A stretch of 64,000 bases of DNA from Bdellovibrionales bacterium (GCA_019695175.1 JAIBAM010000005.1:36123-100122), one strand, 5' to 3'. Positions 53,084 through 62,694 are shown, counted from the stretch's first letter. Notes: a model not told the origin generated them from the letters alone. Program-made: numbers and translations.

Positions 53084-55219
53084 GTGATTTTGCTTTTATT
53101 TTGTAGATTACTTATCTTTATTTGTGGCATTCAAATAACCCTTTCAAGTTCTTTTGCTAGTTCAAATACTAATCCCTTTTATTTTTGGGAAACTCTGGGT
53201 AGATACCTCAGAAATACTAACGATTCAGCTCTCGCCAATCAAGTAATCCACTGGTTCGACAATAATGAAACCCCACTTACAGCACTAAATTCCATGTGGT
53301 TCGGTGAACCAATGGCGCTATTAAAGGAAAGAATTGAAGACCCATCGCGTAATTCAGCAACCTCAGCAAGAGTAATTACTTTGTTATTTGCGAAATTAAC
53401 CAATGATGCAGATCCAAATACAATTCAGTTCTTATCCAACGAAAATAGTTTCATTTACTATAAACAAATGGCCATCAAGCAATACTTTTATTTTACATTT
53501 TTTAGCGGATTCCCTTTTGACGATGGTTTCTACCATGAGGAACTCTTCTCATCTGACCCAGAGTTAAAGAGCGTATTTCGTAATCAAAATCTTGTTGAGG
53601 TTTTTTTTAAAAGAATGAGCCACAACCTAGGGCAGGCTCTACTAAACACTCAAAGTTCACTTTTTACAATACCATCAAGTCATTCATTTAGTGAAATTCT
53701 AAGTAAAAAGTTTGAACGTCAATTAAACCATTTGGTTTCAGGTCGACTGACAAATGAAAATCTTAAAGAGATAGCCATTTTACTCAAAAAATGTCTGGCC
53801 TTTGGCTTCAATAGTCCAGAATATATTTTATTGTATTTAAAGTTAATGATTCAACTAGACGAAGCGCAAAAAAATCCCACTCTTACAGCAGAACTTAGGG
53901 GATCCATACAGAGAATAATCATTATATTCGACCAAATTAATAAAACTTGTTTACAATTAATTCTCAGTTCTAATAATTTAAAAGAATTACCATTAACAGA
54001 ATTGGCAAAAGCACAAATTAAACAGCTATTCATAAATCAACCATTTCACTTAAGTAGACAAAGTGATTTAGGCAAAGTAAAAGCCTTAACCCATTTGTTA
54101 AATCAATTTAGAGTGGATTATGTTTTTACGAGAGAAATCATGGAAACAATTGTTGATTCTGTATTTTCACTCACTCATCAGCAAAACGAATTTTCTCGGA
54201 TGCAATTTGTTTCACAAATTGCAGAGGCAGCAACAATGCTTGGTGAATTTCCCTCACTAGTTGCCTTCCTAGACGAAGTGGTCTTTCAAGCAACAAAATC
54301 AACAGAATCATCAAGCTCTGAAGCCATAAAAAAAGCATTGAAACGCCGTGAAACTTTAGTGAACACTCCTTCTAACCATTCACCCGCCTTACCAATCAAT
54401 CAAGATGGAGTCCTAGCTGATGCTGCCGCCCTCTTTTTAAGAGATTGGATCGATAGAAGAAGAGAGACTATAGCTACCGACAAAAGCGAACAACTACTTA
54501 AATCGATTGTAGTAGGCTTAGCAATGAGGGATATTTCAGATGGTACAGGAAATAGGCCTCTTAGAGTTGGTGGGACACATGCACGAGATACAAACGATGC
54601 AATAAGTATCGAAAACTTAATCATGCAATTAGAAGACGCAACTTTTCATCAAACAATAGACGGTTTTACTTTTCTACCTGAAGCAACAAGTTTAATAGAC
54701 ATTATCCTAAAATTTAAAAATTATTCTTTTGATGATCAGACAAAAACAATTTTAAAAGAAAAATTATTAAAGAAACCCTTCTTACTTACGTTATTTCTTA
54801 ATTATAATCCAGATGTAATATTCAGAATGGGATTATTATTTGATTTTAAGAAAGTGAATTCCATCACCTCATTAAAAAGTCACTTTAAAAAATATCCTGG
54901 TGACACCTTATCTCTACTTTACGTACTTATGCACCCGTTACAATACATCCCGAATGAAGAGATCAAAAATCAAAAAAAATTATTCTCTGCTTTAAAACCA
55001 GCATTCACATTTTTCCTAGATAAATATGACACTCAAAACCCCGTTACGGGTTACTATTTGAGAACCATATTGCAATATTTAAAATGGGAGGGATTTGACC
55101 CGGTGTCAGAAAAAAAATGGAGGGATTTTTTAAAAAATCAATCTGAAACAACTTTTACAAGTACACACCCTGTTTTAAGGTGCCTTAGACTTTTACCTTC
55201 ATCTTCTCTAGAAAAATAA
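53084..55219 (+). CDS. Secreted protein of unknown function (orphan)
   Basis: The 711-residue product has a signal peptide (LLFCRLLIFICGIQITL, probable cleavage after SFA near residue 25). No known domain is recognised. The composition is helical and rich in Leu, Asn, Lys and Phe, with segments such as LLKKCLAFGFNSPEYILLYL and LKSIVVGLAMRDISDGTG that would fit helical (ARM/HEAT-like) repeats. The start is GTG 53084 just after GGGGG, or TTG 53090 with better spacing; both keep the signal peptide. It is an isolated rightward gene before the histidine operon, and its AT content is higher than that of the his genes. Confidence 0.75.
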   Translation: MILLLFCRLLIFICGIQITLSSSFASSNTNPFYFWETLGRYLRNTNDSALANQVIHWFDNNETPLTALNSMWFGEPMALLKERIEDPSRNSATSARVITLLFAKLTNDADPNTIQFLSNENSFIYYKQMAIKQYFYFTFFSGFPFDDGFYHEELFSSDPELKSVFRNQNLVEVFFKRMSHNLGQALLNTQSSLFTIPSSHSFSEILSKKFERQLNHLVSGRLTNENLKEIAILLKKCLAFGFNSPEYILLYLKLMIQLDEAQKNPTLTAELRGSIQRIIIIFDQINKTCLQLILSSNNLKELPLTELAKAQIKQLFINQPFHLSRQSDLGKVKALTHLLNQFRVDYVFTREIMETIVDSVFSLTHQQNEFSRMQFVSQIAEAATMLGEFPSLVAFLDEVVFQATKSTESSSSEAIKKALKRRETLVNTPSNHSPALPINQDGVLADAAALFLRDWIDRRRETIATDKSEQLLKSIVVGLAMRDISDGTGNRPLRVGGTHARDTNDAISIENLIMQLEDATFHQTIDGFTFLPEATSLIDIILKFKNYSFDDQTKTILKEKLLKKPFLLTLFLNYNPDVIFRMGLLFDFKKVNSITSLKSHFKKYPGDTLSLLYVLMHPLQYIPNEEIKNQKKLFSALKPAFTFFLDKYDTQNPVTGYYLRTILQYLKWEGFDPVSEKKWRDFLKNQSETTFTSTHPVLRCLRLLPSSSLEK

Positions 55220-55322
55220 AGTCAATAAGGGTAATAGATTGCTTTAGTTCGCTTTCTTACATTGTCTTGTTCAAAAATTATTCCTCAAGAAATCAAATAA
55301 ACCTATTATTTTTTACAAACTG

Positions 55323-55369
55323 TAATAAATTTATTGTCTTTTTGTGATTACGTGCTATTACGCAATTAC
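55323..55369 (+). promoter_or_regulatory. Promoter/operator candidate of the histidine operon
   Basis: Upstream of the TrpR-like gene: a perfect 12-base palindrome AATAAATTTATT at 55324-55335. TTGTCT at 55334-55339 is a possible -35 box, with TATTAC at 55356-55361 as a weak -10 box at 16-base spacing. Direct repeats ATTACG occur at 55347 and 55357 with a third partial copy at 55365. The repeats overlap the putative promoter and could be the site of the regulator encoded next. This is inferred by eye. Confidence 0.35.
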
Positions 55370-55407
55370 TTAATTTCAAAATACAAACTATTTTTTGGAG
55401 ATTGAAA

Positions 55408-55704
55408 GTGCCTGAGAATAAAGATCAAACCCATCTTTACCAAACTATACTGAATTTAAAGGACCTCAAAGAGCTTTCAGCCTTCTTCGAGGACCTCTGC
55501 ACACCCAATGAAATTTCTTCCATGGTAGATCGTTGGAAAGCCAGTCAGCTTGTGGATCAAAACATCCCTTATCGAGAAATTTATGAGCAAACAGGCATTA
55601 GCACGGCCACAGTCACCCGAGTTGCAAGATCCCTTAGTTTGGGTGCCGGTGGGTACCGTTTGGCTCTGGATCGCATCAATAAAAATCGAAAGTCTAACAA
55701 GTGA
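55408..55704 (+). CDS. TrpR/YerC-YecD-family regulator at the head of the his operon
   Basis: The 98-residue protein belongs to the TrpR-related YerC/YecD family: LNLKDLKELSAFFEDLCTP, the first helix-turn-helix region SSMVDRWKASQLVDQ, and the recognition segment REIYEQTGISTATVTRVARS, ending LGAGGYRLALDR. GTG at 55408 is preferred because GGAG lies seven bases upstream; TTG at 55402 is too close. Its stop overlaps the hisG GTG (GTGA), so regulator and pathway are translationally coupled. YerC-type proteins are commonly next to his genes, so control of histidine synthesis is likely; whether histidine is the effector is not known from the sequence. Confidence 0.85.
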   Translation: MPENKDQTHLYQTILNLKDLKELSAFFEDLCTPNEISSMVDRWKASQLVDQNIPYREIYEQTGISTATVTRVARSLSLGAGGYRLALDRINKNRKSNK

Positions 55705-56597
55705 AAACAAACTCAAATCGAATTCGAATTGCCATTCAAAAATCCGGTCGCTTGGCGGAAAAATCAATTCATATATTAAACAAATGTGGCTTAGATTTGG
55801 ATTTAAGAAAAGATAGACTTCTTCACTCTTGCACCAACTTTCCTGTGGATCTTATGTTCGTTCGTGATGATGATATTCCTGAATATGTAGCGGACGGAGT
55901 GTGCGAAATCGGTGTTGTTGGAATTAATATTCTCGAAGAAAAATATTTAAGTATCCCTGATCTCGATAAAAAGTGTTTTGAAATTTTATTCAAAATGGGT
56001 TTTGGACATTGCCGTTTATCTCTTGCTGTTCCAGATGATTTTAACTATATTTCTCCGCAATCCCTCAATGGATTAAGAATCGCTTCTTCTTACCCATCTT
56101 GTTTGCGAAGGTTTTTAAGTGAAAATAAAATCCAATGTGAAATTATCGAACTAAGTGGGTCTGTTGAAATTGCACCAAACCTTAAAATTGCAGATGCTAT
56201 TTGCGACTTAGTTTCGACCGGGGCTACTTTACGTTCCAATGGTTTAAAAGAAGTAACCACTCTATTAAGCAGTGAAGCTTGCCTAGTAAAAACTTGTAAG
56301 CCAATAAATCCCGAACCCCAACTCACATTGGATTATTTATTGCGACGACTCAAAGGCGTGCTCATGGCTCAGCGTTCTAAATACATTATGATGAATGCCC
56401 CCAAATCCTCTATAGAACAAATTAAAAAACTCATTCCTGGAATGGAGGAGCCGACGATCATGTCACTGACCGACAGTGAAAAAGTGGCGCTTCATGCAGT
56501 TGCTAGTGAAGATATTTTTTGGGAAACATTGGAAAAACTTAAAGCCGTAGGCGCCAGTTCTATTTTAGTTCTGCCCATTGAAAAGGTTATCGCGTGA
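55701..56597 (+). CDS. hisG: ATP phosphoribosyltransferase (long form)
   Basis: First and rate-controlling step of histidine synthesis. The 298-residue length and the C-terminal domain (YIMMNAPKSSIEQIKKLIPG, then GASSILVLPIEKVI) identify the long form with its own ACT-like histidine-binding domain, so no HisZ partner is needed. The catalytic domain has IAIQKSGRLAEKS at the start, RDDDIPEYVADGVCEIGVVG, and IADAICDLVSTGATLRSNGL near residues 163-182. Feedback inhibition by histidine is expected for this form. It starts with GTG overlapping the regulator stop. Confidence 0.95.
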   Translation: MKTNSNRIRIAIQKSGRLAEKSIHILNKCGLDLDLRKDRLLHSCTNFPVDLMFVRDDDIPEYVADGVCEIGVVGINILEEKYLSIPDLDKKCFEILFKMGFGHCRLSLAVPDDFNYISPQSLNGLRIASSYPSCLRRFLSENKIQCEIIELSGSVEIAPNLKIADAICDLVSTGATLRSNGLKEVTTLLSSEACLVKTCKPINPEPQLTLDYLLRRLKGVLMAQRSKYIMMNAPKSSIEQIKKLIPGMEEPTIMSLTDSEKVALHAVASEDIFWETLEKLKAVGASSILVLPIEKVIA

Positions 56598-57901
56598 GTC
56601 TATTAAAAATATACCAGTGGAAAGAACTTAGTCCTAAAGAACAAAAAATATGTTTAGCACGTGCCAAAGCAAATCCCGATACAAACATTAAACAAAATGT
56701 TTCTGACATAATTCAAGCAGTTCAAAACCAAGGAGATTCAGCGGTTTTAAAATTGACCGCCAAGTTTGATAAAGTTAAAATTCCCCAATTAAAATATTCT
56801 CCTCCGGAGCATTTGCCTCCCATTGATTCTCAATTAATTCAATCTTTACAAACAGCTATTCAGAATATTTCAAAATTTCACAGTCAACAAATCCCTCAAC
56901 CATTTCAGATAGAAACCAGTCCTGGAATTATTTGTCACAAGAAATATCAACCCCTGCAAAGAGTTGGGATTTATATCCCAGGGGGAACAGCTCCCTTACT
57001 TTCAACCCTAATGATGCTTGCAATTCCTGCAAAAATTGCCAACTGCCCTGAGATCGTAATGGTGACCCCACCTTCTCCGGAAGGGGAACTCAACCCTGTC
57101 ATACAGTGGCTCGCCAAAACCTTAAGTATAAATGAAATATATTTATGTGGTGGAGCCCAAGCCATTGCGGCTCTAGCCTACGGAACCGAGAGCCTTCAAA
57201 AAGTGGATAAAATTTTTGGTCCTGGCAATACCTATGTCACAGAAGCCAAAATTCAGGTCTCTTTAGATCCTATGGGGACCGCCATTGACATGCCTGCAGG
57301 TCCTTCTGAAGTTCTCATTATTGCTGATGACACCTCTCGACCTGATTTTGTCGCTGCTGATTTGCTATCACAGGCGGAGCACGATGAATTATCTCAAGTT
57401 ATTTTGGTTTCTCCCTCCAGCCAATTAATTCATAATGTCAATCAAGAACTCCAAAAACAACTGACCCAACTTCCGCGAAGGGATATTGCCACTCAAGCCT
57501 TATCCTCAAGTCGTGCACTCCTTACAGAAGACATCTCTCAAGCTCTACATATTTCTAATTTATACGCCCCGGAACATTTAATTTTAGCCCAGAAAGATGC
57601 GGTAAAAATCGTCCCACAAGTAATCCATGCCGGAAGTGTTTTTATAGGTCCCTGGTCCTCTGAATCTTTAGGAGACTACGCCAGTGGTCCGAACCACGTA
57701 CTTCCAACCTATGGCTTTGCCAGATCCCATAGCGGGATCGGTGTAGAAAGTTTTATGAAATCCACCACATTCCAAGAAGTCACCCCGCAAGGGCTACTTC
57801 AAATCGCCCAGACGGTCGAATGTTTAGCAGAAGCTGAGGGTCTTATCGCCCACGCCCGTTCCGTCAAACTACGTCGTGAAAAACTGCAGGGAAATTTATG
57901 A
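56594..57901 (+). CDS. hisD: Histidinol dehydrogenase
   Basis: Zinc enzyme oxidising histidinol to histidine in two NAD-dependent steps. The 435-residue protein has GIYIPGGTAPLLSTLMM, CGGAQAIAALAYGTESL, FGPGNTYVTEAK, IDMPAGPSEVLIIAD, SQAEHDELSQVIL with zinc-binding Gln and His, LYAPEHLILA with the catalytic Glu-His, and SGPNHVLPTYGFAR. All expected ligands are visible. It starts with GTG overlapping hisG by four bases. Confidence 0.96.
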   Translation: MSLLKIYQWKELSPKEQKICLARAKANPDTNIKQNVSDIIQAVQNQGDSAVLKLTAKFDKVKIPQLKYSPPEHLPPIDSQLIQSLQTAIQNISKFHSQQIPQPFQIETSPGIICHKKYQPLQRVGIYIPGGTAPLLSTLMMLAIPAKIANCPEIVMVTPPSPEGELNPVIQWLAKTLSINEIYLCGGAQAIAALAYGTESLQKVDKIFGPGNTYVTEAKIQVSLDPMGTAIDMPAGPSEVLIIADDTSRPDFVAADLLSQAEHDELSQVILVSPSSQLIHNVNQELQKQLTQLPRRDIATQALSSSRALLTEDISQALHISNLYAPEHLILAQKDAVKIVPQVIHAGSVFIGPWSSESLGDYASGPNHVLPTYGFARSHSGIGVESFMKSTTFQEVTPQGLLQIAQTVECLAEAEGLIAHARSVKLRREKLQGNL

Positions 57902-58953
57902 AACCATCTATCCATTCTCTGTTACGAACCTCTGTACAAAAGCTAAAGGCTTATGACAGTGCACGCTCCCTCGCCATGGACGGAGAAATATTTTTAGATG
58001 CCAATGAAGCACCTGACTCATTGAATTGGAAATTTAATCGATATCCAGAACCTCAGCCCCTGCAATTAAGACAAGTGTTGTCCGAATTTTACGGCATTAA
58101 TCCTCATCAACTGATTGTTGGGCGAGGTTCAGATGAAGCCATTGACCTTATAGTGAGAGCTTTTTGCGAACCCAATGTGGATGAGGTCATTATAACTCCT
58201 CCCACTTATGGGATGTACAAGGTGGCGGCAGACATCCAAAATTGTTTTCTTCGCTCTATTCCTTTAAAATTTAATGGAGACACTTGGTTACTTCCCTGGG
58301 AGGAAATCATTCTGTCTTCACAACAGTTTAAAAGCAAAATAATATTTATTTGTTCACCCAACAACCCTACAGGAACACCCTTTTCCCCTGAAATTATAAC
58401 TCAAATTTGCCAAGCCCTGCCACAGTCCATGATTGTAGTAGATGAAGCCTATGCCGAATTTTCTCCAGAAAACAGTATGGTTCCGTACATCGATATGTTT
58501 TCAAATTTAATTGTATTAAGGACTCTTTCAAAAGCTTGGGCCTTAGCAGGACTGCGTTGCGGTGTTGCGATAGCTCAGGAGGAATTAATTTTGGATTTGA
58601 AAAAAGTACTAGCACCTTATCCTTTGCCCCAACCTGTTATTCATTTAGCATTGGAAAATCTAAATAATAAAAAAATTATGTATGATCGAGTGAAACAAAT
58701 TAAGAATGAAAAAGAAAAGCTCGAACATCATTTGAACCAAATTTCTTTTGTAAAAAAGGTTTATTCTTCTAAAACAAATTTTGTTTTAGTCAAATTTGAA
58801 AATGCTTTGTCCATTTTTAATTTCTGTCTAAATAAAGGAATAATTCTGCGAGATCGAAGTCGTGAACCAGGATTGGAAAATTGCTTGCGAATTACTGTGG
58901 GCAACTCAGTCGAAAATCAAAAGCTTCTTCAATGTCTAAAGGACTATAAATGA
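57898..58953 (+). CDS. hisC: Histidinol-phosphate aminotransferase
   Basis: PLP-dependent class I/II aminotransferase, 351 residues. It shows FLDANEAPDSLNWKFNRYPE, GRGSDEAIDLIVRAFCEP, FICSPNNPTGTPFSPE, VVDEAYAEFSPE, and the PLP lysine in LRTLSKAWALAGLRCGVA near residue 213. The final arginine that binds substrate phosphate/carboxylate lies in CLRITVGN. It overlaps hisD and hisB by four bases each. Confidence 0.95.
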   Translation: MKPSIHSLLRTSVQKLKAYDSARSLAMDGEIFLDANEAPDSLNWKFNRYPEPQPLQLRQVLSEFYGINPHQLIVGRGSDEAIDLIVRAFCEPNVDEVIITPPTYGMYKVAADIQNCFLRSIPLKFNGDTWLLPWEEIILSSQQFKSKIIFICSPNNPTGTPFSPEIITQICQALPQSMIVVDEAYAEFSPENSMVPYIDMFSNLIVLRTLSKAWALAGLRCGVAIAQEELILDLKKVLAPYPLPQPVIHLALENLNNKKIMYDRVKQIKNEKEKLEHHLNQISFVKKVYSSKTNFVLVKFENALSIFNFCLNKGIILRDRSREPGLENCLRITVGNSVENQKLLQCLKDYK

Positions 58954-60008
58954 CTTCCTATTTATTTTTAGACCGTGACGGCACGTTAATTACTGAGCCT
59001 GAAGACTTTCAAATTGATTCCATAGAAAAATTCCATTTCGTACCCGGAGTTTTTCGTGCATTAGAAAGTCTAAAAAATGCGGGCTTTAAGTTTGTCATGA
59101 TATCCAATCAAGATGGTTTGGGAACCAGCACATACCCCAGAGAAAAATTTGATTGCATTCAAAAACTTCTTTTAGAGTCCCTTTCTTCCCAAGGATTTCA
59201 TTTTGAAAAAATCCTTATTTGTCCCCATTTTGAAATTCAAAAATGCGACTGCCGAAAACCAAAAACCACTTTGGTCAGAGAGTATTTAGCCTCTAACGAA
59301 ATGGATCGATCACGATCCTTTGTTATTGGAGATCGTCCCTCAGACATGGAGCTTGCAGAAAATATGGGCCTTCAAGGTAGGCTTTTATCTAAGGACAATA
59401 CCTGGGATGATATTGTCACCTCTCTTCTCTATAATTCACGGCAGGCCTTCGTAAACCGAAACACCAAGGAAACACAAGTTCAAGTAGAAGTTTCGCTCGA
59501 TCATATAACAGGGACCCAAATCCAAACGGGTCTTGGTTTTTTTGATCACATGTTAGAGCAACTTTCTCTGCACGGAGGATTTTCTTTAAAAATTAATGCC
59601 AAAGGAGATTTACACATTGACGACCATCATTTGATTGAAGATGTAGGGCTCGCCCTAGGAATGGCCCTAAAACAAGCTCTAGGAAATAAAAAAGGTATTG
59701 GCAGATATGGATTTTATTTACCAATGGATGAAGCCACCTCGCAGGTTACGCTGGATATCTCAGGTCGTCCCTTTTTTCAATTTCAAGCTGAATTTCCCGC
59801 AGAAAAAGTGGGAGGACTATCCACAGAAATGATTCCTCATTTTTTTCAAAGCTTATGTCAAAGTCTCGGCATGAGCCTTCATATTTCCACTTTTGGTGAA
59901 AACACTCACCACATGGTGGAAGCCACTTTTAAAAGCGTGGGTCGAAGCTTACGCTCCGCTCTTAAAAAAGAAGGGGACGCCTTACCCAGCACCAAGGGAT
60001 CTTTATGA
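58950..60008 (+). CDS. hisB: Bifunctional histidinol-phosphatase / imidazoleglycerol-phosphate dehydratase
   Basis: A 352-residue fusion of the kind known from enterobacteria. The N-terminal HAD phosphatase (residues 1-160) has LFLDRDGTLITEPEDF, MISNQDGLGTSTYP, the zinc-binding CPHFEIQKCDCRKPK with Cys/His ligands, and GDRPSDMELAENMG. The C-terminal dehydratase (residues 165-352) has GFFDHMLEQLSLHGGFSL, IDDHHLIEDVGLALG and GENTHHMVEATFK, the metal-binding His/Glu repeats. One gene therefore covers two non-consecutive steps. Confidence 0.95.
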   Translation: MTSYLFLDRDGTLITEPEDFQIDSIEKFHFVPGVFRALESLKNAGFKFVMISNQDGLGTSTYPREKFDCIQKLLLESLSSQGFHFEKILICPHFEIQKCDCRKPKTTLVREYLASNEMDRSRSFVIGDRPSDMELAENMGLQGRLLSKDNTWDDIVTSLLYNSRQAFVNRNTKETQVQVEVSLDHITGTQIQTGLGFFDHMLEQLSLHGGFSLKINAKGDLHIDDHHLIEDVGLALGMALKQALGNKKGIGRYGFYLPMDEATSQVTLDISGRPFFQFQAEFPAEKVGGLSTEMIPHFFQSLCQSLGMSLHISTFGENTHHMVEATFKSVGRSLRSALKKEGDALPSTKGSL

Positions 60009-60604
60009 TAGTCATAGTTGACACAGGAGGAGCCAATTTGGCTTCATTAAGATATGCTTTTGATCGCCTCAACCAAAAAGCAAAAGTCTCTCAAGATCCT
60101 AATGAAATTCAAAATGCAAAAGCAGTCATCTTACCTGGAGTGGGTCATGCATCCCATGTCATGAAAAAAATTGAAACCCTGGGATTGATTAAAATCATTC
60201 AAAACTTAGCACAACCGGTTCTTGGAATTTGCCTCGGAATGCAAATTCTTTTTGAAGAATCAGAAGAATCCATTGATAAAATGAACACACCAGGTTTAGG
60301 GATCTTACCAGGAAAAGTCATTGCCTTAAAACCTTCAAAGTACACCACAGTTCCCCACATGGGATGGAATAAAGTAAAATCCATAACACACAATGCTTTA
60401 TTAGATTCACCCACTGAATTTTATTTTGTGCACTCTTACTTTATTTCTGAAACTGCACACACAGTTTCTGTTTGCAGTTATGGTGAGAATAAAATATCGG
60501 CCATTGTAAATAAAAATAATTTTTGGGGAACGCAATTCCATCCTGAGCGCTCCGGTTTGAGTGGTTCTCTTTTATTAAAACAATTTATAAAGGCGGCGTT
60601 GTGA
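60005..60604 (+). CDS. hisH: Imidazole glycerol phosphate synthase, glutaminase subunit
   Basis: Class I glutamine amidotransferase, 199 residues. It has IVDTGGANLASL, ILPGVGHASHVM, the nucleophile elbow LGICLGMQILFEES with the catalytic Cys near residue 79, VPHMGWNKVK, FVHSYF, and QFHPERSG with the His-Glu pair. It delivers ammonia to HisF, encoded two genes downstream. It starts with an ATGA overlap and ends in a GTGA overlap with hisA. Confidence 0.95.
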   Translation: MIVIVDTGGANLASLRYAFDRLNQKAKVSQDPNEIQNAKAVILPGVGHASHVMKKIETLGLIKIIQNLAQPVLGICLGMQILFEESEESIDKMNTPGLGILPGKVIALKPSKYTTVPHMGWNKVKSITHNALLDSPTEFYFVHSYFISETAHTVSVCSYGENKISAIVNKNNFWGTQFHPERSGLSGSLLLKQFIKAAL

Positions 60605-61332
60605 TCCTTTATCCTGCTATAGACCTTTTGGATGGTGAAGTGGTTCGGCTTTACAAAGGTGATTTTGCTCAACGCACTGTTTTTTCTACAGATCCTAATT
60701 CCATTCTAAAAGTAGTAGAGGAAAGTGGGGCCAAATACATGCACTTAGTGGATTTAAGTGGAGCACAATCCCCAGATAAAAGACAGTTTTCTTTACTAAA
60801 AAAACTTTTAAAGCAATCCAAACTACAAATACAAGTGGGGGGAGGCATTCGCAGTTTATCCGAAATAGCTCAGTTACTGGATTGTGGCGCCGATCGCGTG
60901 GTGATTGGAAGTATGGCAATCAGTTCTCCAGACATTCTGCAAAAAGCTATTCAAGACTATGGGCCCAAACGAATCACCCTCGCTTTGGACGTTAAAAAAA
61001 TCGAAAAAAATTTTATTGTGATGTACCATGGCTGGCAAAGTTCTTCGCAAAAGTCCCTTTCAAGTTTGCTGCAAACTTTCAACTCCCTTGGTATCCAAAG
61101 AATACTTTGTACAGACATTGAACAAGATGGTGCCATGAAAGGGCCCAATTTTGACCTGTATTGCCAAATTCAAAAGGAGTTCCCGCAAATTGAAATTCAA
61201 GCCTCAGGCGGAATTGCCAAACTCAACGACATCATTGCATTAAAAAAATTGAACCTTCAAGGTGCTATCATCGGCCGAGCTTGGCTCAACCAAGAAGTAG
61301 ATCTCAAAATGGCGGTGAGTTATGCTTTGTAA
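60601..61332 (+). CDS. hisA: Phosphoribosylformimino-AICAR phosphate isomerase
   Basis: TIM-barrel isomerase, 243 residues. The two catalytic-end signatures are present: YPAIDLLDGEVVRLYKGDF at the N-terminus with the first catalytic Asp, and CTDIEQDGAMKGPNFDL with the second Asp in the middle. VGGGIRSLSEI and SGGIAKLNDI are the two phosphate-binding loops. The GTG start overlaps hisH, and hisF starts 11 bases before its end. Confidence 0.95.
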   Translation: MILYPAIDLLDGEVVRLYKGDFAQRTVFSTDPNSILKVVEESGAKYMHLVDLSGAQSPDKRQFSLLKKLLKQSKLQIQVGGGIRSLSEIAQLLDCGADRVVIGSMAISSPDILQKAIQDYGPKRITLALDVKKIEKNFIVMYHGWQSSSQKSLSSLLQTFNSLGIQRILCTDIEQDGAMKGPNFDLYCQIQKEFPQIEIQASGGIAKLNDIIALKKLNLQGAIIGRAWLNQEVDLKMAVSYAL

Positions 61333-62089
61333 GAGAATTATAGCCTGCTTAGATGTTGTGAATGGAAAAGTGGTTAAAGGAACGAAGTTTCGTGACCATA
61401 AAATACTTGGTGACTCCATTGAGTTGGCCCAAAGATATCGTGATCAAGGTGTTGATGAGTTGGTCTTTTACGACATCACTGCAAGTTGTGAAAATCGTCG
61501 AGTCCATGAGTTTTGGATTGATTCCATGGCTCGATTTTTAGATATTCCATTTTGTGTTGCGGGTGGAATTCGCTCCCGTGACGATGCACGTTTGATCCTT
61601 AATGCAGGGGCAGATAAAATTTCTATTAACTCTCCGGCCCTTGAAAATCCAGGTTTGATTTCAGAACTTGTTCAAGAGTTTGGACAACAATGTGTTGTAG
61701 TAGGAATTGATTCCCGAAGAGTCCACAATACGTTTATGGTTTACAGCCATACAGGCAGTGAATTAACCACAAAAAACACTGCTAAAAGCACTGTGGAGTG
61801 GGCTAAAGAAGTTCAAACTTTGGGAGCTGGCGAAATTGTACTTAACTGCATGGATTCTGACGGTGTGGGAAAAGGTTACGATATCGAACAACTCATTGCA
61901 GTCCGACAACAAACAACGATCCCACTTATTGCTTCAGGAGGAGCAAAAACTGCCATGGATTTTGTACGAGCCTTTCGAGAAGCGAAAGTAGATGGGTGTT
62001 TAGCAGCCGGTGCCTTTCATCGAAACGAACTTTGCATTCCTGATTTAAAAGCTTTCCTGATAAAAGAGGATATTGGAGTGAGAATATGA
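61322..62089 (+). CDS. hisF: Imidazole glycerol phosphate synthase, cyclase subunit
   Basis: TIM-barrel cyclase, 255 residues. It has KRIIACLDVVNGKVVKGTKF at the start with the first catalytic Asp, YDITASCENR, CVAGGIRSRDDARLIL, INSPALENPGLI, NCMDSDGVGKGYDIEQL with the second Asp, and SGGAKTAMDF. It pairs with HisH. The 11-base overlap with hisA is the largest in the operon; the overlap with hisIE is four bases. Confidence 0.96.
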   Translation: MLCKRIIACLDVVNGKVVKGTKFRDHKILGDSIELAQRYRDQGVDELVFYDITASCENRRVHEFWIDSMARFLDIPFCVAGGIRSRDDARLILNAGADKISINSPALENPGLISELVQEFGQQCVVVGIDSRRVHNTFMVYSHTGSELTTKNTAKSTVEWAKEVQTLGAGEIVLNCMDSDGVGKGYDIEQLIAVRQQTTIPLIASGGAKTAMDFVRAFREAKVDGCLAAGAFHRNELCIPDLKAFLIKEDIGVRI

Positions 62090-62694
62090 ATTCCTTGGCA
62101 AACTTTAAATGGCCATCTGAATTATTACCCGTAATTGTGCAAGATATTGAAACTAAATCGGTTTTAATGCTGGCCTACATGAACGAAACAGCTTGGCAAA
62201 AAACTGTAGTCACAGGAAAAGTCACATTTTTTAGTCGTAAAAGACAAAAGCTTTGGACGAAGGGTGAAACTTCTGGAAACTATTTAGAACATATTTCAGC
62301 TCATTTAGATTGTGATCAAGATACAATCTTGTTAACGGCACGTCCCCTTGGCCCTACTTGTCATCGTGGGACAAGAACTTGTTTTGATGGTGACGAGAGT
62401 CAGAAAGCCTCCTCATTATTTTTTTTTGATGAATTGCAAAAAATAATTGAATTTCGTTTTAAAAAATTACCTAAAAAGTCATATATAACAAGTTTAATTG
62501 AAAGTGGTTTAGATCGCATGATTCAAAAGGTGGGGGAAGAAGCCATTGAAACTGTGATCGCTGCAAAAAACTTAGACCGTGAAAACCTTATCGCAGAATC
62601 CGCGGATCTTCTTTTTCACCTCATGGTAATGCTTCAGGCTAAAGGAATTTCTTTATTTGAAATTTCCGATCTTTTACGAAAACGAAATTCTTAA
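62086..62694 (+). CDS. hisI: Bifunctional phosphoribosyl-AMP cyclohydrolase / phosphoribosyl-ATP pyrophosphohydrolase
   Basis: The 202-residue HisIE fusion. The N-terminal cyclohydrolase (residues 1-105) has LMLAYMNETAWQKTV, TFFSRKRQKLWTKGETSGN, and the zinc/magnesium site LDCDQDTILL with CHRGTRTCF. The C-terminal pyrophosphohydrolase (residues about 112-200) has MIQKVGEEAIETVIAAKN and ESADLLFHLMVML, the MazG-like acidic motifs. It is the last gene of the operon, which covers every enzyme step from HisG to HisD. Confidence 0.95.
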   Translation: MNSLANFKWPSELLPVIVQDIETKSVLMLAYMNETAWQKTVVTGKVTFFSRKRQKLWTKGETSGNYLEHISAHLDCDQDTILLTARPLGPTCHRGTRTCFDGDESQKASSLFFFDELQKIIEFRFKKLPKKSYITSLIESGLDRMIQKVGEEAIETVIAAKNLDRENLIAESADLLFHLMVMLQAKGISLFEISDLLRKRNS

